A DNA stretch of 64,000 nt, taken from an uncultured Pelagibacteraceae bacterium. GTDB lineage: Bacteria > Pseudomonadota > Alphaproteobacteria > Pelagibacterales > Pelagibacteraceae. The stretch spans positions 108,551 through 172,550 of the forward strand of contig CACDOF010000001.1 of the NCBI GenBank assembly GCA_902554315.1, given 5' to 3'. The translations under genes were made by a program, and so were the position numbers. The notes beneath the pieces are model-generated. The model searched no databases. It saw only the letters and a list, made by a program, of their open reading frames with translations, and had not been told where the DNA came from. Shown piece after piece: positions 39,601 to 49,746 of the stretch; positions within the stretch are counted from its first letter, which is position 1, and each line of letters begins with the position of its first letter.

Positions 39601-40775
39601 TGTCTGAAGTTTACAATATTATTGAAAAAAAAAAATTAGATGTAGTTAATAAACCAATTAACAAAGCACATGGCTTACCAAATGAGTGCTATACAAATAA
39701 AGAATACACATTAATTGAAAGAAAAAAACTTTTTGAAGATAAATGGACAGTTATAGGAGTGGCAAGCTCCCTAAAAAATATTGGTGATGTAAAACCATTT
39801 AATCTTTTGGGATTGCCATTGCTTATAGTTAGAAATAAAAAAAATAAAATTAAAGTTTTTCATAATGTTTGTAGCCATAGAGGTCTTAAACTAGTTAGCA
39901 AACCAGGTAATATAAGAAATGTAATTAGGTGTCCTTATCATTCATGGTCATACAATTCAGATGGCGATTTAGTAGCAACACCCCACATAGGGGGAATGAA
40001 CAAACATTATAGCCCAACGTTTAAAAAATCTAAAAATAATCTTAAAGAGATAAGATCGCATGTCTGGCTTGATTTAATAATGATTAACATAAGTAATAAC
40101 GAGATTCCTTTTGAAAAATATATAAAACCTTTAAGTGATAGATGGGATAAATTTTGGAAAAAAAAAGATAGAAAGATGATTAAACATGCCAGTGACTATG
40201 GATATTTTAAATTAAAAGCAAAATGTAATTGGAAATTTGCAATTGAAAATTATTGTGAAAGCTATCATTTACCATGGGTTCATCCAGGTTTAAACGCATA
40301 CTCAAAAATAGAAGATCATTATCACATCCAAGGCTTGCCAAATCGTTTTGCTGGACAAGGTACTATTGTTTATAATCCTAAATTTAAAGGTAAGAATAAA
40401 TTTCCTTGTTTTCCTAATTGGCCAAAAAATAAAGAAAATGTTGCTGAGTATGTGGCTTTGTTCCCAAATGTTATGTTAGGAATACATAAAGATCATTATT
40501 ATGCATATTGGTTAGAGCCAATAAATCATCAAAAAACATTAGAACATATGGAAATTTATTATGTTGGCGATGAAGCTGCAGTTTCTAAAAAATACAAAAC
40601 ATTAAGAAAACAAAATCATAAACTATGGCAAGATATTCAAAAAGAAGATGTAGATATAATTCAAAGAATGCAAATTGGCCGCAATTCTATTGCATATAAT
40701 GGTGGAAATTTTTCCCCTGATATGGATAATCCAACTCACCATTTTCATAAATGGGTGGCGACTAACATAGTATAG
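39600..40775 (+). CDS. Rieske non-heme iron oxygenase alpha subunit (ring-hydroxylating/GbcA-like)
   Basis: Rieske motif CSHRGLKLVSKPGNIRNVIRCPYHSW, mononuclear iron region ENYCESYHLPWVHPGL. Confidence 0.9.
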   Translation: MSEVYNIIEKKKLDVVNKPINKAHGLPNECYTNKEYTLIERKKLFEDKWTVIGVASSLKNIGDVKPFNLLGLPLLIVRNKKNKIKVFHNVCSHRGLKLVSKPGNIRNVIRCPYHSWSYNSDGDLVATPHIGGMNKHYSPTFKKSKNNLKEIRSHVWLDLIMINISNNEIPFEKYIKPLSDRWDKFWKKKDRKMIKHASDYGYFKLKAKCNWKFAIENYCESYHLPWVHPGLNAYSKIEDHYHIQGLPNRFAGQGTIVYNPKFKGKNKFPCFPNWPKNKENVAEYVALFPNVMLGIHKDHYYAYWLEPINHQKTLEHMEIYYVGDEAAVSKKYKTLRKQNHKLWQDIQKEDVDIIQRMQIGRNSIAYNGGNFSPDMDNPTHHFHKWVATNIV

Positions 40776-40789
40776 AAAGTGCGGAAATA

Positions 40790-41230
40790 ATGTATAGACC
40801 TTTACCAGATGGATTAACTATTAAGAATTCTCCAATAGAAGGTTTAGGATTATTTGCAACAAAAGATATAAAAGCAAATTCATTTATTGGAGTTACTCAC
40901 ATTAGAGACGAACAGTTTGAAAACAAATATATACGAACACCTTTAGGAGGTTTCTACAACCATTCAAATGACCCTACTGTAATGAGAATGGTATCAAATG
41001 TCTTACCTACTTTAAAATTTGGCGATCCAATAGATACCAGTGCAAAGGCAAAAAAATTCGACGAAAACGATACGAATAGAGAAAACATGTATTATAATCT
41101 GCAAGAAAAGTCTGATGCAAAATATATGTTTATGGTCTCTATAAAAAATATTAAAGCTGGAGAAGAATTGTGTGCAAATTATAATCTGTATACATATCCA
41201 AAAACTGGGGTTGGCATACAGATGCTTTGA
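40790..41230 (+). CDS. SET-domain protein
   Basis: GLGLFATKDIKANSFIG, GGFYNHSNDPTV and IKAGEELCANYNLY match SET motifs. Confidence 0.82.
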   Translation: MYRPLPDGLTIKNSPIEGLGLFATKDIKANSFIGVTHIRDEQFENKYIRTPLGGFYNHSNDPTVMRMVSNVLPTLKFGDPIDTSAKAKKFDENDTNRENMYYNLQEKSDAKYMFMVSIKNIKAGEELCANYNLYTYPKTGVGIQML

Positions 41231-41234
41231 TTGA

Positions 41235-42470
41235 ATGAAGTTTAATAGAAAAATCAATCCTTTTGCCAAACCAAATCAAAATTTTATAACAAAAAAAAGA
41301 TTAAAAGAGGATGAAATAAATTTTGATAAATTAAGATCTTATAGACTTGATAGAGTAAAAAAAGAATTGAAAAAAAATAATCTTGAAGCCTGTATATTAT
41401 TTGATCCTGTAAATGTAAGATATGCATTAGATACTGTTAATATGAGTATCCACAATATGCATAATTTAAATAGATATTGTTTTATTCCAGTTGATGGTCC
41501 AACAATACTTTATGAATACTTTAATTGTGAAAAACTTTCAGAACATTTAAATTTAATTGATGAAATTAGACCTTCTATAGCATGGGACTATTTTGGTAAC
41601 GGCAGCCAAGTTGAAGTTAAATTAGAAAAGTGGGTAAATGAAGTAAATGATTTATCTAATTCATATTTTAAAAGTAAAAAAATTGCAATTGATGTATTAA
41701 ATGGTCCTGCAGTATTAGGTTTAAATAAAATTGGCATTGAAGTAGTTGATGCAAAATTAGTTTTAGAACAAGCTAGAGTAATAAAATCTCCTGAAGAATT
41801 AAAGTGTATGAAGGCAGCAATTGAAGTTGCTGAAATTGGTGTCAACAAAATGCGCGATGAACTAAGTGCTGGTATGACAGAAGACGAATTGTGGTCTATT
41901 TTACACAAAACTAATATTGAACATGGAGGAGAATGGATAGAATGTAGAATTTTATCATCAGGTCAAAGAACAAACCCATGGATGCAAGAAAGCAGTAACA
42001 AAATAATTCAAAGAGGAGAAATTGTTTCTTTTGATACCGACATGGTGGGACCTTACGGATATTGTGCCGATATATCTAGAACTTTTGTTGAAGGAAATAA
42101 ATTTAATGAGGAGCAAAAAAGATTATACAGAATGTCATTAGAGCAAATTAATCATAATTCAAGATTAATTAAAAATGGCATGTCTTTCAGAGAGTTCACA
42201 GAAAAATCTTGGAAATTACCTGAAGAATATTATGGAAATAGATACTCAGTAATGGTTCATGGAATAGGTATGTGTGATGAATGGCCTGCAATAAGGTATC
42301 CCAATGACGGTGGTGAAAGAGATGGAATATTTGAAAAAAATATGACAATTACAGTTGAAAGCTATATTGGCAAAACTGGAGGAAAAGAAGGTGTTAAGCT
42401 TGAACAGCAATATTTAGTGGGACAAAATAGTCTTGAACTTATGTCTCATCATCCATTAGAAGATATTTGA
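41235..42470 (+). CDS. dddP: M24-family protein, DddP-like DMSP lyase candidate
   Basis: ACILFDPVNVRYALDTVNMSIHNMHNLNRYCFIP, GEWIECRILSSGQRTNPW, SFDTDMVGPYGYCADISRTF, HGIGMCDEWPAIRYP, VESYIG, KLEQQY. Resembles DddP more than prolidase. Confidence 0.72.
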   Translation: MKFNRKINPFAKPNQNFITKKRLKEDEINFDKLRSYRLDRVKKELKKNNLEACILFDPVNVRYALDTVNMSIHNMHNLNRYCFIPVDGPTILYEYFNCEKLSEHLNLIDEIRPSIAWDYFGNGSQVEVKLEKWVNEVNDLSNSYFKSKKIAIDVLNGPAVLGLNKIGIEVVDAKLVLEQARVIKSPEELKCMKAAIEVAEIGVNKMRDELSAGMTEDELWSILHKTNIEHGGEWIECRILSSGQRTNPWMQESSNKIIQRGEIVSFDTDMVGPYGYCADISRTFVEGNKFNEEQKRLYRMSLEQINHNSRLIKNGMSFREFTEKSWKLPEEYYGNRYSVMVHGIGMCDEWPAIRYPNDGGERDGIFEKNMTITVESYIGKTGGKEGVKLEQQYLVGQNSLELMSHHPLEDI

Positions 42471-42877
42471 TGAAAATAATTTTAGTCATGGGATTGCCAG
42501 GCGCAGGTAAAACAACACTTGCTAATGAATTAGCTCCTTCTCTTAATGCAAAAAGGTTAAATGCTGATGAAATAAGAAGAGCAGCAAACGATTGGGATTT
42601 TTCTGAAGAAGGAAGAAAAAGACAAGCAAAAAGAATGGCAGAACATGCTTTAAAATTAAAAAATGATGGAAATTATGTAGTTGCAGATTTTATTTGTCCT
42701 ACACCTGAAGCAAGAAGTTTATTTCCAGCTGATTTTATAATTTGGGTAGATACTATTAAAGAAGGTAGATTTGAAGATACAAATCAAATGTTTATAAAGC
42801 CAGAAAAATTTAATTTTCATGTAACCTCACAAGATGCTAAATATTGGGCACCAAAAATATTAAAGGAGATAAAATAA
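42470..42877 (+). CDS. P-loop kinase, adenylylsulfate-kinase-like
   Basis: MGLPGAGKTTLANELA Walker A, RLNADEIRRAANDWDFS. ATG 42470. Confidence 0.78.
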   Translation: MKIILVMGLPGAGKTTLANELAPSLNAKRLNADEIRRAANDWDFSEEGRKRQAKRMAEHALKLKNDGNYVVADFICPTPEARSLFPADFIIWVDTIKEGRFEDTNQMFIKPEKFNFHVTSQDAKYWAPKILKEIK

Positions 42878-43251
42878 TGTCATATCAGTGGGATAATAAG
42901 AAACCAACTGCACAAATGTTAGGTAGATGGCAACCATTTCATGATGGTCACTACACTTTATTCAAAGAAATTATAAAAAAAACTGGCCAAGTCTGCATAC
43001 AAATAAGAGATGTACAAGGCGTTGATGATAATCCATTTGATTTTGAAACTGTAAAAAAAAATATAGAAAATAAATTAAATCCTGAGTTTGAAGGAAGATT
43101 TAAAATCATGATGGTGCCAAATATAACTAATATATGTTATGGTAGAGGTGTTGGTTATAAAATTGAAGAAGTAGTATTACCTGAAGAAATACAAAAAATC
43201 TCTGCAACAAAAATTAGAGCAAAAATGAGAGAAGAAGGAAAATTAAAATAA
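42877..43251 (+). CDS. Small HxGH-type nucleotidyltransferase
   Basis: GRWQPFHDGHYTLFKEII and C-terminal KISATKIRAKMREEG (ISxTxxR-like). ATG 42877 rather than 42844. Confidence 0.8.
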   Translation: MSYQWDNKKPTAQMLGRWQPFHDGHYTLFKEIIKKTGQVCIQIRDVQGVDDNPFDFETVKKNIENKLNPEFEGRFKIMMVPNITNICYGRGVGYKIEEVVLPEEIQKISATKIRAKMREEGKLK

Positions 43252-43269
43252 AAATTAATTAAATTTGTT

Positions 43270-44043
43270 ATGAATGTTGTTGTAAAAAATATAGATGAGG
43301 GTATTAAAAAAGTTATTATCAATGATCCAAAAACTTATAATTCATTATCATTTAAAACTTTAAATGAATTGCTAAAAACTTTTAAAAATCTAGATAAAGA
43401 CAATAAAACAAAAGTAATAATACTCGAAGGGGCTGGAAAAGGCTTTAGTGCTGGGCATAATTTGAAAGAAGTAAGGGGATATAAAAATAGATCAAATCAT
43501 TTAAAATTATTTAATCTTTGTTCAAAATTAATGATTCAAATTGTAGAAGGAAGAAAACCAGTAATTGCAAAAGTTCATGGAGCGGCTTATGCAGCTGGAT
43601 GTCAATTGGTAGCTAGTTGTGATCTGGCATACAGCACCAAAGATGCTTTATTTGCAACACCAGGTGTGAATATAGGTTTGTTTTGCAGCACTCCTATGGT
43701 TGCGGTTAGTAGAAAAGTTAATCGAAAAATTATGATGAAAATGCTTTTAACAGGCGAACCAATTAAAGCTAATTACGCAAAAGATATTGGATTAATTAAT
43801 GATTGTTTTTCAAAAACAAAATTAAACAGCGAAGTAATAAAGATGGCAAAAAAAATTTCATCAAAATCTAATCTAACAATTAAAATTGGAAAACAAGCTT
43901 TTTATAAGCAATTAGAAATGCCATTAAGAGAAGCGTATAATTTTACAAGTAAAATGATGACTTTAAATATGATGTCTCATGATGCAAAAGAAGGAATTTC
44001 AGCATTTTTTGAAAAACGAAAACCAAAATGGAAAAATAAATAA
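43270..44043 (+). CDS. Enoyl-CoA hydratase/isomerase family
   Basis: GAGKGFSAGHNLKEVRG, KVHGAAYAAGCQLVASCDLAYS. Confidence 0.92.
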   Translation: MNVVVKNIDEGIKKVIINDPKTYNSLSFKTLNELLKTFKNLDKDNKTKVIILEGAGKGFSAGHNLKEVRGYKNRSNHLKLFNLCSKLMIQIVEGRKPVIAKVHGAAYAAGCQLVASCDLAYSTKDALFATPGVNIGLFCSTPMVAVSRKVNRKIMMKMLLTGEPIKANYAKDIGLINDCFSKTKLNSEVIKMAKKISSKSNLTIKIGKQAFYKQLEMPLREAYNFTSKMMTLNMMSHDAKEGISAFFEKRKPKWKNK

Positions 44044-44510
44044 TGAACGATAATGAAATAAAAAATATTTTAAGAAATTCAAAAACTATTGCTATGATTG
44101 GAGTTAGCTCTGAAAAAAAGGGAGAGGACAGAAAAAATTTGAAAAGAAAACCTGCCAATGTTGTTATGAAGTATATGCAGGATTTTGGCTATAAGGTTTA
44201 TCCAATTAATCCTTTTGCTGAAGGAGAGATTATCAATGGTGAAAAAGTTATTGGAAGTTTAGATAAAATTTCAGATGAAATTGATATCGTAGATGTTTTT
44301 AGACCTTCTAATGAGGCACCAGGAATAGCAAGCGAGGCAGTGAAAAAAAAAAGTAAAGTTTTATGGTTGCAGTATGGAATTCATAATGATGAGGCAGAAA
44401 AAATTGCAAAAGATCAAAATATAGATTTCGTTTCTAACAAATGTATAAAACAAGAGTATCAAAGATTATTTCAAAAATCTAATCCCGTATTTCCAGTTTT
44501 AAGAAGTTAA
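44043..44510 (+). CDS. CoA-binding domain protein (YccU-like)
   Basis: KTIAMIGVSSEKKGEDRKNLKRKPANVVMKYMQDFGYKVYPINP; short CoA-binding domain. Confidence 0.85.
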   Translation: MNDNEIKNILRNSKTIAMIGVSSEKKGEDRKNLKRKPANVVMKYMQDFGYKVYPINPFAEGEIINGEKVIGSLDKISDEIDIVDVFRPSNEAPGIASEAVKKKSKVLWLQYGIHNDEAEKIAKDQNIDFVSNKCIKQEYQRLFQKSNPVFPVLRS

Positions 44511-45079
44511 TGAAAAAAATTTTTGTTGTTTATGGTCACTATGATGATAAGTCATTTAATGCCGCAATAAAAGATACCTTTATTAAAACAGTAAAAGAAA
44601 ATGGTAATGAAGTTGATTTTCTTGATTTATATAAAGAAAAGTTTGATCCAGTGTTTGCTGGAGGGAAGCCAGACGATGTTGTTCTTGATCATCGAAAAAG
44701 AATAGAAGATACAGATATAATTGTTTTGATTGCTCCAATATGGAATTTTAGAATGCCAGCAATTCTTGAAGGTTGGATTGACAAGGTTTTAGCACCGCCA
44801 TGGGCCTTTAGATTTAAAAAATTATTTGGAAATTATGGATACCCGATTGGTAATTTAAAAGGAAAAAAAGCAATAGTATTTTGCACTTATGGATCTCCAC
44901 AGTTTGCTATTAGAACTTTTTTTTTAAATATGCCAACCAAAAGACTTAGAAGAGGAGTATTTAACATATGTGGCATAACAGATGTTGTATATAGAAGATA
45001 TTTTGCTGTACCATTCGTTGGAGACGAAAAAAGAAAAAAATTTTTAAAAGATGTTAAAATTACAGCAAATAAATTATAA
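44510..45079 (+). CDS. NAD(P)H dehydrogenase (quinone)/flavodoxin-fold oxidoreductase
   Basis: FVVYGHYDDKSFNAAIKDTF, LIAPIWNFRMPAILEGWIDKVL, VFCTYGSP. Confidence 0.85.
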   Translation: MKKIFVVYGHYDDKSFNAAIKDTFIKTVKENGNEVDFLDLYKEKFDPVFAGGKPDDVVLDHRKRIEDTDIIVLIAPIWNFRMPAILEGWIDKVLAPPWAFRFKKLFGNYGYPIGNLKGKKAIVFCTYGSPQFAIRTFFLNMPTKRLRRGVFNICGITDVVYRRYFAVPFVGDEKRKKFLKDVKITANKL

Positions 45080-45536
45080 TTTTATTTTTTATATAATTTT
45101 ATTATTTTTTTTAATTTGCAAGACATCATCTGCTGATGTTTTAAAGCCAAATACTAATATAAAAGCAATTCAAGTAGTTAAAATGCAATTATCTGCATTA
45201 ATGAAAAATGACACTCCTTACAAAGATTTTGGAATAATTCAAACTTGGGAATTTGCTCATCCAAACAATCAAAGAGTAACAGGTCCCCTTGATAGATTTA
45301 TAAATATGATCAAAACTGACTCTTACTCAATGCTTATAAATCATAAAGGACATGAAGTTAAAGAAGTTTATGAATCTACTGAAGTAGCAACCTTTGAAGT
45401 AATGGTACTAGATAAAGAAAAAAAATATTACAAATTTAAATGGCAGGTAGAAAAATATAAATTAGACGGTCCTCTGAAAAATTGTTGGCTTACAACGGCT
45501 GTTTCTCAACCTATGCCCATGGGATCTTCTATATAA
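45051..45536 (+). CDS. Secreted DUF4864-like protein
   Basis: N-terminal hydrophobic segment, then QLSALMKNDTPYKDFGIIQTWEFAHPNN...TGPLDRFINMI...QVEKYKLDGPLKNCWLT. Confidence 0.6.
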   Translation: MLKLQQINYNFIFYIILLFFLICKTSSADVLKPNTNIKAIQVVKMQLSALMKNDTPYKDFGIIQTWEFAHPNNQRVTGPLDRFINMIKTDSYSMLINHKGHEVKEVYESTEVATFEVMVLDKEKKYYKFKWQVEKYKLDGPLKNCWLTTAVSQPMPMGSSI

Positions 45537-45588
45537 CTTATGAAAAATTTTGTTTCGTTAATTATAAAAATTTAGTAGAAGTCGCAAG

Positions 45589-48021
45589 ATGAAGTCTAAA
45601 GCAAAAGTTGTAGTAGTTGGAGGTGGGGTAGTTGGTGTTAGTGCTCTTTATCATTTAGCAAAAAAAGGTTGGTCAGATGTAGTTCTTGTAGAAAGAAAAG
45701 AATTAACTTCAGGTTCAACTTGGCATGCAGCAGGATTGTTGCCTTTGTTCAATATGAGTTATTCAGTTGGTCAACTTCATAAATATGCTGTCGATTTATA
45801 TAAAACTTTAGAAGAAGAAACTGGTAAAAATGTTGGTTTCAGCGTTGTATCTAACATTAGATTAGCAAGCACTAAAGACCGTATGGATGAATATCATCAG
45901 TACGCTGGTGTAGCACAAACAATTGGAGTAGATGTAAAATTTTTAACCCCAGATCAAGTAAAAGAAATTTGGCCACTTTGTTATACTGATGACTTAGTAG
46001 GCGCAATTCAACACCCGGAAGATGGATATATTCAACCTGCAGATTTAACACAAGCACTTGCTACAGGAGCAAGAAACAGAGGGGCAGAAATTTATAGAAA
46101 CACAACAGTATTAAACATGAAGCAAAACAAAGATGGATGGATTGTTGAAACTGATAAAGGTTCTATAGAATGTGAACATATTATTTCTTGCTCAGGTAAT
46201 TTTGCAAGACAAACAGGAAAAATGGTAGGATTGGATATACCAGTTATACCAGTAGAACATCAATACATAGTAACAGAACCACATCCAGAAATTCAAAAAA
46301 GAAAAAAAAAAGGTTTACCTGAAATGGGAGTTTTAAGAGATAGCGATAGCAGATGGTACATGAGAGAAGAAGCTGGCGGATTAATTTTAGGCCCTTATGA
46401 AGATGGTGCACCAGCTTGTTATGTTAATGGGCCTTCAAAAGACTCAGAATATGAACTTTTTCAAGAAGATTTAGATCGACTTGCCCCACATATTGAAGGA
46501 GCGATACATAGAGTTCCAGCATTCGGAGAAGTAGGTGTTAAAAAAGTTTATAATGGTGCAATTTGTTATACTCCTGATGGAAATCCAATTGTAGGACCAG
46601 CATGGGGACTAAAAAATTTTTGGATTAATGAGGGACATAGTTTTGGAATAACAGCTGCAGGAGGAGCAGGATGGCAACTAGCAGAATGGATAGTAGATGG
46701 AGAACCAACTATCGATATGCTTGGCGTGGAACCTAGAAGATATGGAGACTATTGTTCAAAATCCTATTTAAAAGAAAAAAATGAAGAAGCTTATAGCCAT
46801 GTTTTTATAACTCATTTTCCAGACGAAGAAAGACCAGCGGCCAGACCTTTAAGAACAGCACCTTGTTATGATAGAATGAAAAAACATGGGGCAGTTTTTG
46901 GTCAAAAATTTGGATGGGAAAGACCAAATTTTTTTGCAACAGATGGCATGGAACAAAAAGATGATTGGTCATTTAGACGATCTAATTGGTTTAAGGCTAT
47001 AGAAAAAGAATGTAAAAATGTTAAAGAGAATGTTGGTCTATTAGATATGACTGCATTTGCCAAATGTAGGATTAAAGGACCAGGTGCTGAGGAATTTTTA
47101 GACAACTTGGTTGCCAATAAATTACCAAAAAAAACTGGAAGAATTAATTTATGTCACGCTTTAAATACAAAAGGTGGTGTGCACTCCGAATTTACAATAA
47201 TGAGAGAGTCAGAAAATAGTTTTTATTTAGTTTCTGCAGGTGCTTTTCAAAGACTGGATCATGATTGGATTTTAAAATGGATGCCAAATGATGGTTCTGT
47301 ACAGTTTGAAAATTTGACTAACAGCAATGGTGTTTTGGTTGTTTCAGGTCCTAAAGCTAGAGATTTAATGCAAAGGGTATCAAAAGATGATTTTTCTAAT
47401 GACAATTTTAAATGGCTAAGTTCCAAAATGATAGATGTAGGATATGCTCCAGTAAATGCTATGAGAGTTAATTTTGTTGGTGAGCTGGGTTGGGAATTAC
47501 ATCACCCAATTGAATACCAAAATCATATATTTGATAAATTAATTGATGCTGGACAAGATTTAGGCTTGAAACCTTACGGAATAAGAGCAATGAATAGTTT
47601 AAGAGTTGAAAAGTCTTATAAACTTGTTGGAACAGAACTTTCAATAGAGTACTCACCTTACGAAAGTGGCTTAGATAGGTTTATTCATCCTAATAAAGGA
47701 AAATTTATAGGACTAGACGCTTTGAATAAATGGAGAGAAAAAGGGTTTGATAATAAATTGGTAACATTAGAAATTCATAATGTTACAGATGCAGATGTTT
47801 TGGGTAATAATCCAATTTATGAAAATGGAACTGTAGTTGGAAGAGCTACAGGAGGAGATTTTGGCTTTAGGCTAGGCAAATCTATAGCGTTAGGAATGGT
47901 AAAGCCTGATCTTGCGACAACTGGCCAGAAATTAAAAATTGATATTTTAGGAAAAATGCACGAGGCTACAATTCTAGATGAAAGTCCATACGATCCAGAA
48001 AATAAATTATTAAGAGCATAA
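45589..48021 (+). CDS. Dimethylglycine/sarcosine dehydrogenase-like (FAD + GcvT domains), paralogue 2
   Basis: [30 protein letters not shown]-terminal GcvT domain. Followed by ETF genes. Confidence 0.9.
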   Translation: MKSKAKVVVVGGGVVGVSALYHLAKKGWSDVVLVERKELTSGSTWHAAGLLPLFNMSYSVGQLHKYAVDLYKTLEEETGKNVGFSVVSNIRLASTKDRMDEYHQYAGVAQTIGVDVKFLTPDQVKEIWPLCYTDDLVGAIQHPEDGYIQPADLTQALATGARNRGAEIYRNTTVLNMKQNKDGWIVETDKGSIECEHIISCSGNFARQTGKMVGLDIPVIPVEHQYIVTEPHPEIQKRKKKGLPEMGVLRDSDSRWYMREEAGGLILGPYEDGAPACYVNGPSKDSEYELFQEDLDRLAPHIEGAIHRVPAFGEVGVKKVYNGAICYTPDGNPIVGPAWGLKNFWINEGHSFGITAAGGAGWQLAEWIVDGEPTIDMLGVEPRRYGDYCSKSYLKEKNEEAYSHVFITHFPDEERPAARPLRTAPCYDRMKKHGAVFGQKFGWERPNFFATDGMEQKDDWSFRRSNWFKAIEKECKNVKENVGLLDMTAFAKCRIKGPGAEEFLDNLVANKLPKKTGRINLCHALNTKGGVHSEFTIMRESENSFYLVSAGAFQRLDHDWILKWMPNDGSVQFENLTNSNGVLVVSGPKARDLMQRVSKDDFSNDNFKWLSSKMIDVGYAPVNAMRVNFVGELGWELHHPIEYQNHIFDKLIDAGQDLGLKPYGIRAMNSLRVEKSYKLVGTELSIEYSPYESGLDRFIHPNKGKFIGLDALNKWREKGFDNKLVTLEIHNVTDADVLGNNPIYENGTVVGRATGGDFGFRLGKSIALGMVKPDLATTGQKLKIDILGKMHEATILDESPYDPENKLLRA

Positions 48022-48770
48022 TGAAAATATTAGTCGCAGTTAAAAGAGTCATTGATTACAACGTTCAAATTAGAGTTAAAGAAGATGGCACAGGCGTTGT
48101 TACTGACAACGTAAAAATGTCAACAAATCCTCCTGATGATAATGCCATCGAAGAAGCTGTAAAGATTAAAGAGTCTGGTAAGGCAAATGAAATAGTAGCC
48201 ATAACTGTAGGTGAAGAAAAAGCTCAAGAAACGGTGAGAAAAGCTCTAGCAGTTGGAGCAGATAGAGGAATTCATGTTAAAGTAGATGGCATAATTGAAC
48301 CATTAGCGGTATCAAAAATTTTACAAAAAGTAGTTGATAAAGAAAAACCAGATTTAGTATTTATGGGTAAACAAGCTATAGATGATGATTGTAATCAAAC
48401 TGGTCAGATGCTTGCAGCACTACTAAATTGGCCTCAAGCAACATTTGCATCAAAAATTGAAGTTAAAGATCAATATCTTGAAGTAACAAGAGAAGTAGAT
48501 GAAGGTTTAGAAACAATTGAAGTTAAAACTCCTGCTATTGTGACTTGTGATTTAAGATTAAACGAACCAAGATATGCCTCTTTGCCAAATATTATGAAAG
48601 CAAAAAAGAAACCTATAGAAGAGATAAATGTATCTGACTTAGGAGTTGATGTAAAACCAAGAATTGAGCAGCTTAAAGTTGAAGAGCCTCCCAAAAGAAA
48701 AGCGGGAATAAAAGTTTCAAGTGTTGAAGAATTAGTTCAAAAATTAAAAAACGAGGCGAAGGTAATATAA
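48021..48770 (+). CDS. etfB: Electron transfer flavoprotein beta subunit
   Basis: [49 protein letters not shown]. Confidence 0.96.
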   Translation: MKILVAVKRVIDYNVQIRVKEDGTGVVTDNVKMSTNPPDDNAIEEAVKIKESGKANEIVAITVGEEKAQETVRKALAVGADRGIHVKVDGIIEPLAVSKILQKVVDKEKPDLVFMGKQAIDDDCNQTGQMLAALLNWPQATFASKIEVKDQYLEVTREVDEGLETIEVKTPAIVTCDLRLNEPRYASLPNIMKAKKKPIEEINVSDLGVDVKPRIEQLKVEEPPKRKAGIKVSSVEELVQKLKNEAKVI

Positions 48771-48771
48771 A

Positions 48772-49725
48772 ATGTCAGTATTATTAATTGCAGAACATAA
48801 CAATAAAGAAATTAAATCATTTACTTTAAATGCAATTACAGCCGCATCTCAAATCGATGAAGATTTGCATGTTTTATTAATTGGACATAATGCAGACGAC
48901 GTTGCAAAATCATTATCGTTAGTTCCAAATGTTAAAAAAGTAATACAAGTAGATAATGAAATTTACGAAAATTATATAGCTGAAAGTTTTACCCCAGTTG
49001 TATTAAAACATGCTGAAAATTATTCTCATATAGTATGCTCCGCAAATACTTTTGGTAAAAATTTAATGCCTCGTATTGCTGCTTTATTAGACACATCACA
49101 GGTAAGTGATATTATTAAAGTTATATCAACAGATACTTTTTTAAGACCTATTTATGCTGGAAACGCTTTTGCAACAGTAAAAAGTTCAGACTTAAAAAAA
49201 TGTATTACTATTAGACCAACATCATTTGAAGCAGCCCAAACTTCTGGTGGTACAGCAGAAATAGTAAAAGCTGACAAACATGAGGTAACAACAAATACTA
49301 AATTTATTAAAAAAGAAGAAGTAAAGTCTGACAGACCTGAGCTTGGAACAGCAAGAATTGTTATATCAGGTGGGAGAGGTATGCAAAATGGAGAAAATTT
49401 TAAATTAATTACTGATATTGCAGATAAATTGAACGCTGCAATTGGAGCATCGAGAGCAGCAGTAGACGCAGGATATATAACTAATGACCATCAAGTAGGA
49501 CAAACTGGAAAAGTAGTAGTTCCAGATTTGTATATCGCTGTGGGAATATCAGGAGCAATTCAGCATTTAGCAGGCATGAAAGAAAGCAAAATAATTGTCG
49601 CTATTAACAAAGATGGAGAAGCACCAATTTTTAGTGTTGCAGATTATGGCTTAGAAGCAGATTTATTCGAAGCACTTCCCAAATTTCTAGAAGAACTTAA
49701 CAAATTAAACACTATACAAAAATAA
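48772..49725 (+). CDS. etfA: Electron transfer flavoprotein alpha subunit
   Basis: GGRGMQNGENFKLI, GASRAAVDAGY, QVGQTGKVVVPDLYIAVGISGAIQHLAGM. Confidence 0.96.
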   Translation: MSVLLIAEHNNKEIKSFTLNAITAASQIDEDLHVLLIGHNADDVAKSLSLVPNVKKVIQVDNEIYENYIAESFTPVVLKHAENYSHIVCSANTFGKNLMPRIAALLDTSQVSDIIKVISTDTFLRPIYAGNAFATVKSSDLKKCITIRPTSFEAAQTSGGTAEIVKADKHEVTTNTKFIKKEEVKSDRPELGTARIVISGGRGMQNGENFKLITDIADKLNAAIGASRAAVDAGYITNDHQVGQTGKVVVPDLYIAVGISGAIQHLAGMKESKIIVAINKDGEAPIFSVADYGLEADLFEALPKFLEELNKLNTIQK

Positions 49726-49746
49726 CAAATACTGTAAAAAAATACC

